From assembly GCF_000498395.2 (NCBI RefSeq), contig NZ_CP010979.1, positions 1,488,001 to 1,552,000 of the forward strand: 64,000 nt of DNA, read 5' to 3'. The stretch's first letter is position 1; each line of letters opens with the position of its first letter. Below, one piece after another: positions 15,938 to 24,944 of the stretch. The notes beneath the pieces are model-generated. The model made no database searches and was not told the origin of the DNA. It worked only from the letters and a program-made list of their open reading frames with translations. Origin of the DNA: Pseudomonas putida S13.1.2. Its GTDB lineage: Bacteria; Pseudomonadota; Gammaproteobacteria; Pseudomonadales; Pseudomonadaceae. Both the position numbers and the translations under genes were made by a program.

Positions 15938-18154
15938 ATGCAGAAAAGCCGTACACCATTCCCCGCTACGCAACGTCGGCCGCTGGCCGCAGCCATCCTG
16001 CTGGCCGCTTTTGGCCAAGGTGCCCAGGCAGCCGAGCCGGCCGAAGCAGCGGCTGCGCAGGCCACTGCATTGGGCGCCGTCACCGTGACCGCCACGCGCC
16101 GCGAAGCCACGCTGCAGGAAGTGCCGGTGGCAGTGTCGGTGATCGACGGTGAACAGCTCGAACGAGACAACCGCAACAACGTTGCCAGCATTGTCCAGCA
16201 GGTGCCTACTCTCAATTACCGCGCCGGCGCCTCGAACAAGGACACCTCGCTGTTCATCCGTGGCGTGGGCACCATTTCGACCTCGCCGGGTGTCGAGCCC
16301 ACCGTGGCGACGGTGGTCGACGGCGTGGTGTTCGGCCGCCCCGGTCAGTCGACCCTCGACCTGCTCGACCTCGAACGCATCGAGGTATTGCGCGGGCCGC
16401 AGGGCACCCTGTTTGGCAAGAACGCCTCTGCAGGGGTACTCAACGTGGTCAGCAAGGCCATCCCAGAGCAGACCCAGGGCTACGTGGACTATTCGCACTT
16501 TGGCGGTGGCGATGAGAACCGCCTGCGCTTTGGTATTGGCGGGCGCCTGAGCGAGCAGCTCAAGGGCTCTTTGAGCACCTTGTGGGGCGACTACGATGGC
16601 AATGTCGAAAACGTTGCCAATGGCCATGACGTCAATGGCTACGAACGCAAAGGCGCCCGCGGCAAGCTGGAGTTCGAGCCCAACGAAGACCTGCGCCTGA
16701 CCCTGATCGCCGACTACATGAAGGGCGAGGACACCTTGCCCAGCGGTGTCATCACCACCGCTAGCGCCGCATTCGCCAGTCAGTTGCGCCCGGTGACGCC
16801 AAGCGCCCACAACCGCGACATCAACAGCGACTTCAAGACTCACGTCGAAGATGAGAACCAGGGGCTTTCGGCGCAACTGGACTGGCAGCTGGGCGACTAC
16901 ACCCTGACTTCGATCAGCGCCTGGCGGGGCTGGGACAACACCCAGTACCAGGACGGCGACCGCCTTGCCTTGCTGCCGGTGACAGCGTCGCATGACAAGG
17001 GCACAGTGGACTATGACCAGTACAGCCAGGAGTTTCGCCTGACTTCGCCCAAAGGGCAGTTCAACGAATACGTGCTGGGCGCTTTCTACATGCATGGCAC
17101 ATCCAACGAGACCTACCAGCGCCTGTCGGTCAATGGCGGCGTGGCCAACAATGGCCGCGCCGACTATTCCACCACCAACGACAGTGTCGCGCTGTTCGGT
17201 GAGAACACCTTCAACTTCACCGACGACCTGCGCGCCATTTTCGGCCTGCGCTGGACCCACGACGACCTTGAGTACGACCATCGCCGGGTCTCTACCTCGG
17301 CCACCGCAGTGACCGGTATCCAGCCCTCGACTGCAAGTTCCGGCTCGGTGGACGAGGACGGCTGGAGCGGGCGCACCGGCTTGCAATACGACTTCAACGA
17401 CAACCTGACGGGTTACGTAACCTACTCGCGCGGCTATAAAGGGCCCGCCTACAACGTGTTCTTCAACATGCAGCCGCGCGACACCGGGGCACTCAAGCCC
17501 GAAACCTCGGATGCCTACGAAATCGGCTTGAAAAGCACGGCGCTGGACAATCGCCTGACCGCCAACCTGGCCGTGTTCCACACCGACTACGACAACTACC
17601 AGGCCAACTTCTTCGACACCGTGGCCAACCAGGTGGTGACCCGCCTGGTCAACGCCGGCAAGGTCAAGACCCAGGGTGTGGAGCTGGATGCCAGCTTCCA
17701 GGCCACCTCGCGGCTGAAGCTGTCGACAGCCGTGGCCTACACCAAGGCCCGTGTCGATCACTTCAACTGCCCGGCGGGTGCGGCGGCCAGCTGCAATATC
17801 GATGGCGGCCGCCTGCCGTTCACGCCGGACTGGAAGACCTACCTGCGCGCCGATTACGCGATACCGCTGGACAACGGCCTGGATGTGGAACTGAGCAGCG
17901 ATTACAGCTGGCAGGACGCCGTGCAGTTCAGCCTCGACCAGAACCCGGACACCGTGCAGGGCGCCTACGGCATCTGGAACGCCAGCATCGCCCTTGCCGA
18001 CTACAACGACGGCTGGCGCGTAGCCCTGTTGGGCAAGAACCTGGGCGACAAGTCGTATGCGCAGATGCTGGCCAGCGGCGGCGACTACATCTACCGCTCT
18101 GTACCGCGGGATGACGGGCGCTACTTCGGCGTGCAACTGCGCAAGGATTTCTAA
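15938..18154 (+). CDS. TonB-dependent outer-membrane receptor
   Basis: The receptor is 738 residues from the ATG at 15938; an in-frame GTG at 15929 would add three residues but lies only two bases from the GAGG. The signal peptide is PLAAAILLAAFGQGAQA. The plug domain shows GAVTVTATRREATLQEVPVAVSV, then LERIEVLRGPQGTLFGKNASAGVLNVVSK near residue 150. The 22-strand barrel ends in GVQLRKDF with terminal Phe, as outer-membrane assembly requires. The LacI repressor encoded divergently suggests a sugar-like ligand. The next genes (monooxygenase, aldo/keto reductase, SsuA-like protein) suggest that ligand carries sulfur. Confidence 0.9.
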   Translation: MQKSRTPFPATQRRPLAAAILLAAFGQGAQAAEPAEAAAAQATALGAVTVTATRREATLQEVPVAVSVIDGEQLERDNRNNVASIVQQVPTLNYRAGASNKDTSLFIRGVGTISTSPGVEPTVATVVDGVVFGRPGQSTLDLLDLERIEVLRGPQGTLFGKNASAGVLNVVSKAIPEQTQGYVDYSHFGGGDENRLRFGIGGRLSEQLKGSLSTLWGDYDGNVENVANGHDVNGYERKGARGKLEFEPNEDLRLTLIADYMKGEDTLPSGVITTASAAFASQLRPVTPSAHNRDINSDFKTHVEDENQGLSAQLDWQLGDYTLTSISAWRGWDNTQYQDGDRLALLPVTASHDKGTVDYDQYSQEFRLTSPKGQFNEYVLGAFYMHGTSNETYQRLSVNGGVANNGRADYSTTNDSVALFGENTFNFTDDLRAIFGLRWTHDDLEYDHRRVSTSATAVTGIQPSTASSGSVDEDGWSGRTGLQYDFNDNLTGYVTYSRGYKGPAYNVFFNMQPRDTGALKPETSDAYEIGLKSTALDNRLTANLAVFHTDYDNYQANFFDTVANQVVTRLVNAGKVKTQGVELDASFQATSRLKLSTAVAYTKARVDHFNCPAGAAASCNIDGGRLPFTPDWKTYLRADYAIPLDNGLDVELSSDYSWQDAVQFSLDQNPDTVQGAYGIWNASIALADYNDGWRVALLGKNLGDKSYAQMLASGGDYIYRSVPRDDGRYFGVQLRKDF

Positions 18155-18170
18155 GCCTGCGCACGATCCC

Positions 18171-18286
18171 TGTAGGAGCGGCCTTGTGTCGCGATCGGGC
18201 CGCACAGCGGCCCCAGATTTCAGCTTCGCCACTTAAATCGCCGGGGCCGCTTTGCGGCCCGATCGCGACACAAGGCCGCTCCTACA
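18171..18286. repeat. REP-type inverted pair, 44-bp arms
   Basis: Arms 18171-18214 and 18243-18286 are reverse complements with a single mismatch. They lie between the TonB receptor and the monooxygenase and may adjust expression within that unit. Confidence 0.88.
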
Positions 18287-18316
18287 AAAAGCGACCTGGT
18301 TTTAAAGGAGATCTCA

Positions 18317-19651
18317 ATGCCCCGCCAAATGAATCTGGGCGCCTTCCTCATGGCGACCGGTCACCACGTGGCCGCCTGGCGCCACCCGGACGTACCGGCC
18401 GACCCGCTGGATTTCGCCACCTACAAGCGCACCGCACAAATCGCCGAAGCCGCGTGTTTCGATGCCTTGTTCGTCGCTGACAGCGTCGCCGCGCCCAGTG
18501 ACCCGCTGGCCAGCCACAGTGCGCGCTCGGTGTACTTCGAGCCACTGACCCTGTTGTCGGCGCTGAGTGCAGTTACCGAACGCATCGGCCTGATCGCCAC
18601 GGCCACCACCAGTTACAACGAGCCGTACCATGTGGCACGCAAGTTCGCCTCGCTGGATCACCTGTCCGCAGGCCGTGCCGGCTGGAACCTGGTCACCTCC
18701 GACGCTGCCGCCGAGGCCGGCAACTTTGGCCGCCAGGCACACATCCCGCATGCCGAGCGCTATGCCCGCGCCCGTGAATTCCAGCAGGTGGTGCAAGGGC
18801 TTTGGGACAGTTGGGCCGATGACGCGTTCTTGCGCGACAAGGCCAGTGGCCTGTTCCACCAACCGCAGGCCGTGCGTGCCCTTGACCATGTGGGCGAGCA
18901 CTTTCGCGTCAAAGGCCCGCTCAATGTTGCCCGCTCGCCACAGGGGCGACCGGTGCTGGTGCAGGCCGGCTCGTCCGAAACCGGCCGCGAGCTGGCCGCA
19001 CAAAGCGCCGAGGTGGTGTTCACCGCCCAGCCGAGCCTGGCTCGCGCACAGGCTTTTTACGCCGACCTGAAGGGTCGCCTGGCCCGCCATGGGCGATATG
19101 AGCATTCGCTGAAGATCATGCCCGGCGTGTTCGTGGTGGTGGGGCAAAGCCAGGCGCAGGCCGAGGACAAGTACGAACAGTTCCAGGCGCTGGTCGACCC
19201 GCGTGTCGGCGTTGGCTTGCTCGGGCGCATGCTTGGCAACTTCGACCTTTCCGGCTACCCGCTGGACGGCCCGCTGCCAGAGTTGCCGCCCACCGAGGAT
19301 GGCCAGCGCAGCCGCCAGCAACTGCTGACCGAACTGGCCGGCAACGAACAGCTGACCCTGGCCCAGCTTGGGCGGCGCATCGCCGGTGGGCGAGGGCACT
19401 ACAGCCTGGTCGGTACCCCAACGCAGATCGCCGATGAGCTGCAAGCCTGGTTCGAAGGCGGCGCCGCCGATGGCTTCAACGTGCTGGTGCCGCACCTGCC
19501 CCTGGGCCTGGAAGACTTCGCTGTGCACGTGGTGCCCGAGCTGCAGCGTCGCGGCCTGTTCCGCCGTCAGTACCAGGGCCACACCCTGCGCGAGCATCTG
19601 GGCCTGCAACGCCCAGCCAACCCATACTTTGCCGAACGAGGCCAACCATGA
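18317..19651 (+). CDS. LLM-class flavin-dependent monooxygenase, NtaA/DmoA type
   Basis: A 444-residue LLM oxygenase, the same length as the paralogue at 3488-4822. Shared blocks are FDALFVADSV near residue 50, SAGRAGWNLVTS near 117 and KGPLNVARSPQGRPVLVQAG near 200-220. The ribosome site AAAGGAGAT precedes the ATG. It should use reduced flavin and O2 to break a C-S or C-N bond of a small organic compound. The stop overlaps the next gene by four bases, so the aldo/keto reductase is translationally coupled, which fits an aldehyde product that is then reduced. No flavin reductase is encoded nearby. Confidence 0.85.
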   Translation: MPRQMNLGAFLMATGHHVAAWRHPDVPADPLDFATYKRTAQIAEAACFDALFVADSVAAPSDPLASHSARSVYFEPLTLLSALSAVTERIGLIATATTSYNEPYHVARKFASLDHLSAGRAGWNLVTSDAAAEAGNFGRQAHIPHAERYARAREFQQVVQGLWDSWADDAFLRDKASGLFHQPQAVRALDHVGEHFRVKGPLNVARSPQGRPVLVQAGSSETGRELAAQSAEVVFTAQPSLARAQAFYADLKGRLARHGRYEHSLKIMPGVFVVVGQSQAQAEDKYEQFQALVDPRVGVGLLGRMLGNFDLSGYPLDGPLPELPPTEDGQRSRQQLLTELAGNEQLTLAQLGRRIAGGRGHYSLVGTPTQIADELQAWFEGGAADGFNVLVPHLPLGLEDFAVHVVPELQRRGLFRRQYQGHTLREHLGLQRPANPYFAERGQP

Positions 19652-20691
19652 GCTACACCGCCAACCCCGAGCGCTATGCGCGCATGCCTTACCGTCGTGT
19701 CGGTCGCAGCGGCCTGGTGCTGCCGGCCCTGTCCCTGGGCCTGTGGCACAACTTTGGCGATGCCACGCCCATCACCACCCAGCGCGCCTTGGTGCACACG
19801 GCGTTCGATGCCGGTATCAACCATTTTGACCTGGCCAACAACTACGGCCCGCCCTATGGCAGTGCCGAGACCAACTTCGGCCGGCTGCTGCGCGAGGACC
19901 TGCGCAGCTACCGCGACGAGTTGATCATTTCCAGCAAGGCCGGCTGGGACATGTGGCCGGGACCGTACGGGCAGGGCGGCAGCTCGCGCAAGTACCTCAT
20001 CGCCAGCCTGGACCAGAGCCTGGCGCGCCTGGGTCTGGATTACGTCGACATCTTCTATTCGCACCGTTTCGATGCCGACACCCCGCTGGAAGAAACGGCC
20101 ATCGCGCTGGCCGACATCGTGCGCCAGGGCAAGGCGCTGTACATCGGCATCTCGTCCTATTCGGCCGGCAAGACCGCGGAAATCGCGGCGTTGCTGCAAG
20201 CATTGAAGGTGCCGCTGCTGATCCACCAGCCGTCGTACAACCTGTTCAACCGGTGGATCGAACGGGACCTGCTCGACACCACCGATGCCTTGGGCGCCGG
20301 GGTGATCGTGTTCACTGCGCTGGCCCAGGGCCTGCTCAGCGATAAATACCTGAATGGCGTCCCGGCTGATGCCCGTGTGAACCGTGCGGGTGGCGGCTCG
20401 CTGCTACCCCAGCATTTGTCGCAAGCCAACATCGCCCGCGCACGCGCCTTGAATGAGATTGCCCGTCAGCGTGGCCAGAGCCTGGCCCAACTGGCGCTGG
20501 CCTGGACCCTGCGCGACCCACGGGTGAGCTCTGCGCTGATCGGCGCCAGCCGGCCCGAGCAGATCACCGAGAATGTGGCCGCGCTCGACAACCTGGCCTT
20601 TACCGCCGAAGAGCTGGCCGCCATCGACCAGTACGCCGTGGAAGGGGGGATCAACCTGTGGGAAAAACCCTCGACCGACTGGAAGGAGTGA
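19648..20691 (+). CDS. Aldo/keto reductase, YghZ/MgrA-like
   Basis: A 347-residue (beta/alpha)8 reductase. Catalytic residues are Asp in HFDLANNYG (near residue 52, with Tyr four residues later), Lys in SSKAGWDMWPGPYG and His in DIFYSHRFD. The NADPH site reads IGASRPEQITENVAAL near residue 300. The GPPYGSAETNFGRLL segment is typical of the YghZ (L-glyceraldehyde-3-phosphate reductase) branch. Coupled to the monooxygenase by an ATGA overlap, it could reduce the aldehyde left after desulfonation. The SsuA-like gene starts three bases after its stop. Confidence 0.88.
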   Translation: MSYTANPERYARMPYRRVGRSGLVLPALSLGLWHNFGDATPITTQRALVHTAFDAGINHFDLANNYGPPYGSAETNFGRLLREDLRSYRDELIISSKAGWDMWPGPYGQGGSSRKYLIASLDQSLARLGLDYVDIFYSHRFDADTPLEETAIALADIVRQGKALYIGISSYSAGKTAEIAALLQALKVPLLIHQPSYNLFNRWIERDLLDTTDALGAGVIVFTALAQGLLSDKYLNGVPADARVNRAGGGSLLPQHLSQANIARARALNEIARQRGQSLAQLALAWTLRDPRVSSALIGASRPEQITENVAALDNLAFTAEELAAIDQYAVEGGINLWEKPSTDWKE

Positions 20692-20694
20692 CCC

Positions 20695-21624
20695 ATGCGC
20701 ATGCTACGCCTTGCCATGCTGCTGTTGCTGGCCCTGGCCAGCGCGGCCCAGGCCGCAGACCCGGCTACCTTGCGTATTGGCTACCAGAAGGGCTCGATCA
20801 GCCTGGTGCTGGCCAAGCAGCATCAGCTGCTGGAGCAACGTTTTGCCAACACCCGCGTGCAATGGATCGAGTTCCCCGCCGGCCCGCAGATGCTTGAGGC
20901 GTTGAACATCGGCAGCCTCGATATCGGCTCGACCGGTGATATTCCGCCGATCTTCGCCCAGGCCGCCGGCGCCGACCTGTTGTACATCGGTGCCGAGCCG
21001 CCCAAGCCCCAGGCTGAAGTGATCCTGGTGCCGAAAGACAGCCCGATCAGCGCTGTGGGTGAACTCAAGGGCAAACGCATTGCCCTGCAGAAGGGCTCCA
21101 GCGCGCACAACCTGCTGTTGCGTGCCCTGGCCAAGGCCGGGCTGAGTATTCGCGATGTTCAGCCGGTGTACCTGGCACCTGCCGATGCCCGGGCGGCGTT
21201 CGAGCGTGGCAGCGTGGACGCCTGGGCAATCTGGGATCCGTTCTACTCGGCTATTGACCTGGAGGGTAAGGCGCGGCTGTTGGCCGACGGCCAAGGGCTG
21301 GGGCTGATCGGGCCGTTCATGCTGGGTTCACGCACCTATGTCGAAGCCCATGGCGCCTTTGTCGGGCAATTGCTGGACGAAATCAGCCGGGCCGAAGCGC
21401 TTACCCGCAGCGACGAGGCCGGCAGCATCCGCTTGCTGGCGCAGTTCATGGGCTTGCCAGAAGAAGTGGTAAAGCGCAGTTTCAGCCACCGGCCGGCGTC
21501 ACCGGTGCTGCCGGTGAGTGATGAGATCGTGGCGGCGCAGCAGCGTACGGCGCAGTTGTTCTTCGACAACAAGGTACTGCCCAAGCGGGTCGATATTGCC
21601 GGGGCAGTGTGGCGGCGGCAGTAA
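20695..21624 (+). CDS. SsuA-like periplasmic substrate-binding protein (aliphatic sulfonate type), orphan
   Basis: A 309-residue protein with signal peptide LRLAMLLLLALASAAQA and the NMT1/SsuA fold: LRIGYQKGSISLVLAK, then LNIGSLDIGSTGDIPPIFAQAAG near residues 75-98, LKGKRIALQKGSSAHNLL near 120 and WAIWDPFYSAI near 180. It would capture a sulfonate or similar anion in the periplasm for an SsuBC-type importer. No ATPase or permease gene follows: a REP pair and a GNAT gene on the opposite strand come next. It must therefore use a transporter encoded elsewhere, or act as a sensor or donor. Confidence 0.85.
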   Translation: MRMLRLAMLLLLALASAAQAADPATLRIGYQKGSISLVLAKQHQLLEQRFANTRVQWIEFPAGPQMLEALNIGSLDIGSTGDIPPIFAQAAGADLLYIGAEPPKPQAEVILVPKDSPISAVGELKGKRIALQKGSSAHNLLLRALAKAGLSIRDVQPVYLAPADARAAFERGSVDAWAIWDPFYSAIDLEGKARLLADGQGLGLIGPFMLGSRTYVEAHGAFVGQLLDEISRAEALTRSDEAGSIRLLAQFMGLPEEVVKRSFSHRPASPVLPVSDEIVAAQQRTAQLFFDNKVLPKRVDIAGAVWRRQ

Positions 21625-21637
21625 CTTTACCTGTCCG

Positions 21638-21731
21638 GGCCCTATCGCCGGCAAGCCAGCTCCCACAGGATTAGCAGTGCCCTTAGGGGGCATACAGTAC
21701 CTGTGGGAGCTGGCTTGCCGGCGATAGGGCC
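21638..21731. repeat. REP-type inverted pair, 32-bp perfect arms
   Basis: Arms 21638-21669 and 21700-21731 are perfect reverse complements (type cgccggcaagccagctcccacag). The pair separates two converging genes and probably works as a bidirectional terminator. Confidence 0.88.
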
Positions 21732-21746
21732 GCATCAGCAAGCGTG

Positions 21747-22226
21747 TCACCCGCGGGCGAATGCCGCCAGCTTCTCGCCATCCAGCCGGTAGCGCACCCA
21801 CTCGTCCTGCGCCTCGGCCCCCAGCTTCTGATAGAAGCCGATCGCCGGCTCGTTCCAGTCCAGCACGCTCCATTCCAGGCGCCCGCAGTTGTTCGCCACC
21901 GCCTCGCGGGCAATGTGCCGCAGCAATTGCCGGCCAGCGCCGTCGCCACGTTGTTCAGGCGTGACGTACAGGTCCTCCAGATAAATACCGTTGCGCCCGA
22001 GCCAGGTCGAGTAGCTGTAGAAGTACACGGCAAAACCGACTGCCCGGCCATCGCGTTCGCACATCAGACTACGCACAGTGCTGCCCTCGTCGAACAGGCT
22101 GTGCTCGATGTCGGCCAGGGTGGCGACCACCTCATGGCGGGCACGTTCGTACTCGGCCAGCTCGGTGATGAAGGCCAGGATCTGCTCGGCATCGGTGCGA
22201 ACGGCTGGGCGAATGGTGAGGCTCAT
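21747..22226 (-). CDS. GNAT-family N-acetyltransferase, diamine/thialysine acetyltransferase-like
   Basis: A 159-residue GNAT protein. The N-terminal IRPAVRTDAEQILAFITELAEYE, the central FYSYSTWLGRNGIYLEDLYVTPEQRGDGAGRQLL (acetyl-CoA pyrophosphate loop RGDGAG near residue 96) and the distal WNEPAIGFYQKLGA are typical of the SSAT/thialysine acetyltransferase group. Probable role: acetylating a small amine such as a polyamine or thialysine in the cytoplasm. It is divergent from the LysE-type exporter, with 124 AT-rich bases between them. Substrate specificity is not resolved. Confidence 0.87.
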   Translation of the reverse strand: MSLTIRPAVRTDAEQILAFITELAEYERARHEVVATLADIEHSLFDEGSTVRSLMCERDGRAVGFAVYFYSYSTWLGRNGIYLEDLYVTPEQRGDGAGRQLLRHIAREAVANNCGRLEWSVLDWNEPAIGFYQKLGAEAQDEWVRYRLDGEKLAAFARG

Positions 22227-22350
22227 GGTGACGGCTTCCTTGATCCGGGTTAACGGTACAGTGATGTGTATCTGAATAATTTAATATAACTGTATCGGTC
22301 GCTGGAGTGGGCGACTCCGTTAGTGTGACAGCACCTATAACGAAAGTGGA

Positions 22351-22980
22351 ATGCCCGCCATGCTTGCCTCTGCCGACCTGCTGACCGCTTTCGTGCTGTT
22401 TGCCTTCGTATCCTCCATCACCCCCGGCCCCAATAACACCATGCTGCTGGCTTCGGGGGTGAACTTCGGCGTGCGTCGCTCCATCCCACACGCCCTGGGC
22501 ATCAGTGTCGGTTTCATGGTCATGGTGCTGGCCGTCGGCCTGGGCCTGGGTGAGGTGTTCAAGGCCTGGCCGCCGCTGTACACGGTACTGCGCTACACCG
22601 GTGCGGCCTACCTGTTGTACCTGGCCTGGAAAATCGCCACGTCCGGGCCGGTCGGCACGGCCTCGTCAAGCGCCCGCAAACCGCTGGGTTTCTGGGGGGC
22701 GGCGGCGTTCCAGTGGGTCAACCCCAAGGCCTGGGTGATGGCGGTGGGTGCGATCACCACCTACACCCCGGCGCAAGGCTATGTGACCAACGTGATCGTC
22801 ATCGCCGCCGTGTTCGCCTTGGTCAACCTGCCTAGCGTCGGTGTGTGGGTCATGTTTGGCAGCGCCCTGCGCAACGTATTGCAAAACCCGCGCTGGCTGA
22901 TGCTGTTCAATGTCCTGATGGCCTTGTTGCTGGTGATTTCACTCTACCCGCTGCTGTTTGTAGAATCGGCGTTTTCCTAG
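22351..22980 (+). CDS. LysE-family amino-acid/metabolite exporter
   Basis: A 209-residue inner-membrane protein with about six hydrophobic segments. The family opening reads FVLFAFVSSITPGPNNTMLLASGVNFG near residues 10-36, with the conserved PGPNN turn, followed by SIPHALGISVGF. A central FQWVNPKAWVMAVGA (near residue 127) is also diagnostic. Members export amino acids or homoserine-lactone-like compounds. It starts after an AT-rich segment divergent from the GNAT gene; TACAGT and ACTGTA inverted hexamers flank that segment around 22257-22297. Confidence 0.9.
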   Translation: MPAMLASADLLTAFVLFAFVSSITPGPNNTMLLASGVNFGVRRSIPHALGISVGFMVMVLAVGLGLGEVFKAWPPLYTVLRYTGAAYLLYLAWKIATSGPVGTASSSARKPLGFWGAAAFQWVNPKAWVMAVGAITTYTPAQGYVTNVIVIAAVFALVNLPSVGVWVMFGSALRNVLQNPRWLMLFNVLMALLLVISLYPLLFVESAFS

Positions 22981-23001
22981 CCTCGCGAGTACAGCAAACC
23001 C

Positions 23002-23874
23002 ATGCAGTTGATCCCCTGGTCCCACGAATGCGCCGAAGGTTTCACCCTGCGTGGCTGGCGAACCCCGGCCAGTGGCAAGCCGTTGCTGCATTTTTTGCAC
23101 GGCAACGGCTTCTGTTGCCTGGCCTACCAACCGTTGCTGATGCGTCTGGGCGACCATTTCGACCTGTGGCTGTGCGACGTTCAGGGGCATGGCGACAGTG
23201 ACCATGGTGGGGTTTTTCGGGGGTGGAACCGTACTGCCGAGCTCGCAGTGCAAGCTTTCCAGGCCGGGCGTGGCGAGTACGGCGATGTGCCGCGGGTTGC
23301 CATGGGGCACAGCTTTGGCGGTGTGCTTACAGGCCTGATCCTGGCCGCTGAACCTGAGCTGTTCGAGCGTGCGGTGTTGCTTGACCCCGTGTTGTTCAGC
23401 CGTCGCATGTTGGGTGTAATGGGGGCGGCAGCACTGGTTGGCCTGCACCAGCGTCATGCACTGGCCCGCAAGGCCGCCAGCCGCCGCAGCCACTGGCCTG
23501 ATCGCGCGGCAGCGCTGGCCGCGCTGCAAGGGCGGGGCATCTTCAAGGGCTGGACCGATGCGGCGCTGCAGGCCTATGTCGAACATGCCCTTGGCGATTG
23601 CGGTGACGCAGTGGTGCTCAAGTGCCGGCCCAGTCGGGAAGTGGAAATCTTCAGTTCATTCCCCAAACGCATGTGGGCGCGCCTTGCAGCCATCAGCACA
23701 CCAACGCGAATTTTGTATGGCGAGCACACTTATCCCTTCGTGCCGCAATCGGTGAACCGCCTGGCGGGGCTCAACCCGCATGTGAGCGCCCGGCAAGTTG
23801 CCGGTGGGCATTGTTTCATGCAGGAAGACCCAGCCATGGCGGCGGAGCAGGTACTTGGTTTCTTGCAGGGGTGA
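23002..23874 (+). CDS. Alpha/beta hydrolase
   Basis: A 290-residue hydrolase. FLHGNGFCCLAYQPLL near residue 30 forms the oxyanion-hole strand, the nucleophile elbow is GHSFGG near residue 100 and the catalytic His lies in AGGHCFMQED near 270. The acid position appears as YGEHTYPF, that is Glu rather than the more usual Asp. It lies 21 bases after the LysE gene and may be co-transcribed. The substrate is unknown. Confidence 0.88.
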   Translation: MQLIPWSHECAEGFTLRGWRTPASGKPLLHFLHGNGFCCLAYQPLLMRLGDHFDLWLCDVQGHGDSDHGGVFRGWNRTAELAVQAFQAGRGEYGDVPRVAMGHSFGGVLTGLILAAEPELFERAVLLDPVLFSRRMLGVMGAAALVGLHQRHALARKAASRRSHWPDRAAALAALQGRGIFKGWTDAALQAYVEHALGDCGDAVVLKCRPSREVEIFSSFPKRMWARLAAISTPTRILYGEHTYPFVPQSVNRLAGLNPHVSARQVAGGHCFMQEDPAMAAEQVLGFLQG

Positions 23875-23970
23875 CTGTTCCATAGGTGGGACGATGCATG
23901 CCATATCAACCGCCTACCGCGTGATTGGCGTCATTGATAAGGTTGTCTCAGCCAAGAGAGGAGCCTTCTC

Positions 23971-24858
23971 ATGAAAAAGATTCTGGGTATCCACCGCAGC
24001 CCTCACGCCCATTGGGTAGGTGATGGCTTTCCCGTGCGTAGCCTGTTCACCTACGACAATCTGGCCAGCCGGATCAGCCCGTTCCTGCTGCTGGACTACG
24101 CGGGCCCCCATGACTTCACCCCGACCACGGCGCGGCGCGGCGTTGGCCAGCACCCGCACCGCGGCTTCGAGACCGTGACCATCGTCTATCAGGGCGAGCT
24201 GGAACACCGTGACTCCACGGGCGCTGGCGGCCTGATCGGGCCAGGTGATGTGCAGTGGATGACCGCCGCCAACGGCATCATCCATGAAGAGTTACATTCC
24301 CCGGGCTTTGCCCGCAGTGGCGGTATGCTGGAAATGGTGCAGTTGTGGGTCAACCTGCCTGCGCGTGACAAACGTGCAGCGGCCGGTTACCAGACACTGT
24401 TGGCCAGCGACATCCCGGTGGTAGCGCTGGACGGTGATGCCGGTAGCTTGCGGGTGATTGCCGGTGACTACCAGGGGCACCCAGGGCCGGCCCGGACCTT
24501 TACCGCGATGGATGTGTGGGACCTGCGGCTCAATGCCGGCAAGGCCTTGCAGCTGCCGGTTGCTGTCGGTCGCAACGCGGCGCTGGTGGTGTTGCGCGGT
24601 AATGTGCGCATCAACGGCGAGCGCGAAGCTGGCCCGTCCAGCCTGGTCCTGCTGGACCGGCAGGGTGAGGATGTCACCGTCGAGGCGTTGGAAGGTGCCA
24701 GTGTGCTGCTGCTCAGTGGCGAGCCGATCGATGAACCGATTGTCGGCTATGGCCCGTTCGTGATGAACAGCCAGGCGGAGATTGCCGAGTCGTTCGACGA
24801 TTTCCAGGCCGGGCGGTTCGGGCAGATGCAGGATGAGCGGGAAGGGGCCCAGCACTGA
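23971..24858 (+). CDS. Pirin-family protein
   Basis: A 295-residue bicupin. The N-terminal cupin contains the metal site HPHRGFETVTIVYQGELEHRDSTG (residues about 56-80) and ITAANGIIHEE-type MTAANGIIHEELHS near 90-105. The C-terminal pirin domain holds VLLLSGEPIDEPIVGYGPFVMN near 246-268. Bacterial pirins are Fe-containing cytoplasmic proteins; some have quercetin dioxygenase activity and others bind metabolic enzymes. It stands alone, with its own ribosome site (GAGAGGAG) and a terminator immediately downstream. Confidence 0.93.
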   Translation: MKKILGIHRSPHAHWVGDGFPVRSLFTYDNLASRISPFLLLDYAGPHDFTPTTARRGVGQHPHRGFETVTIVYQGELEHRDSTGAGGLIGPGDVQWMTAANGIIHEELHSPGFARSGGMLEMVQLWVNLPARDKRAAAGYQTLLASDIPVVALDGDAGSLRVIAGDYQGHPGPARTFTAMDVWDLRLNAGKALQLPVAVGRNAALVVLRGNVRINGEREAGPSSLVLLDRQGEDVTVEALEGASVLLLSGEPIDEPIVGYGPFVMNSQAEIAESFDDFQAGRFGQMQDEREGAQH

Positions 24859-24869
24859 GTCTTGCCTGA

Positions 24870-24904
24870 AAAGCTGGGGGGTGCGAAGCGCCCCCGGCTT
24901 TCTT
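24870..24904 (+). terminator. Rho-independent terminator after the pirin gene
   Basis: AAGCTGGGGG and CCCCCGGCTT form a GC-rich stem around the loop gtgcgaagcg, followed by TCTT. It sits 12 bases after the pirin stop. Confidence 0.75.
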
Positions 24905-24944
24905 GAGCATGGATTGGCCCCCAGGGTTTTGGCATGATCAGCCC

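Noticed and set aside
15764..18232. 822-codon open frame on the minus strand
   Set aside because: It lies antisense to the well-supported TonB receptor gene. Long antisense frames are common in GC-rich Pseudomonas genes.
18171..18286. Long inverted repeats as insertion-sequence ends or attachment sites
   Set aside because: Arms face each other across 28-60 bases with no transposase and recur between many genes, as REP pairs do.
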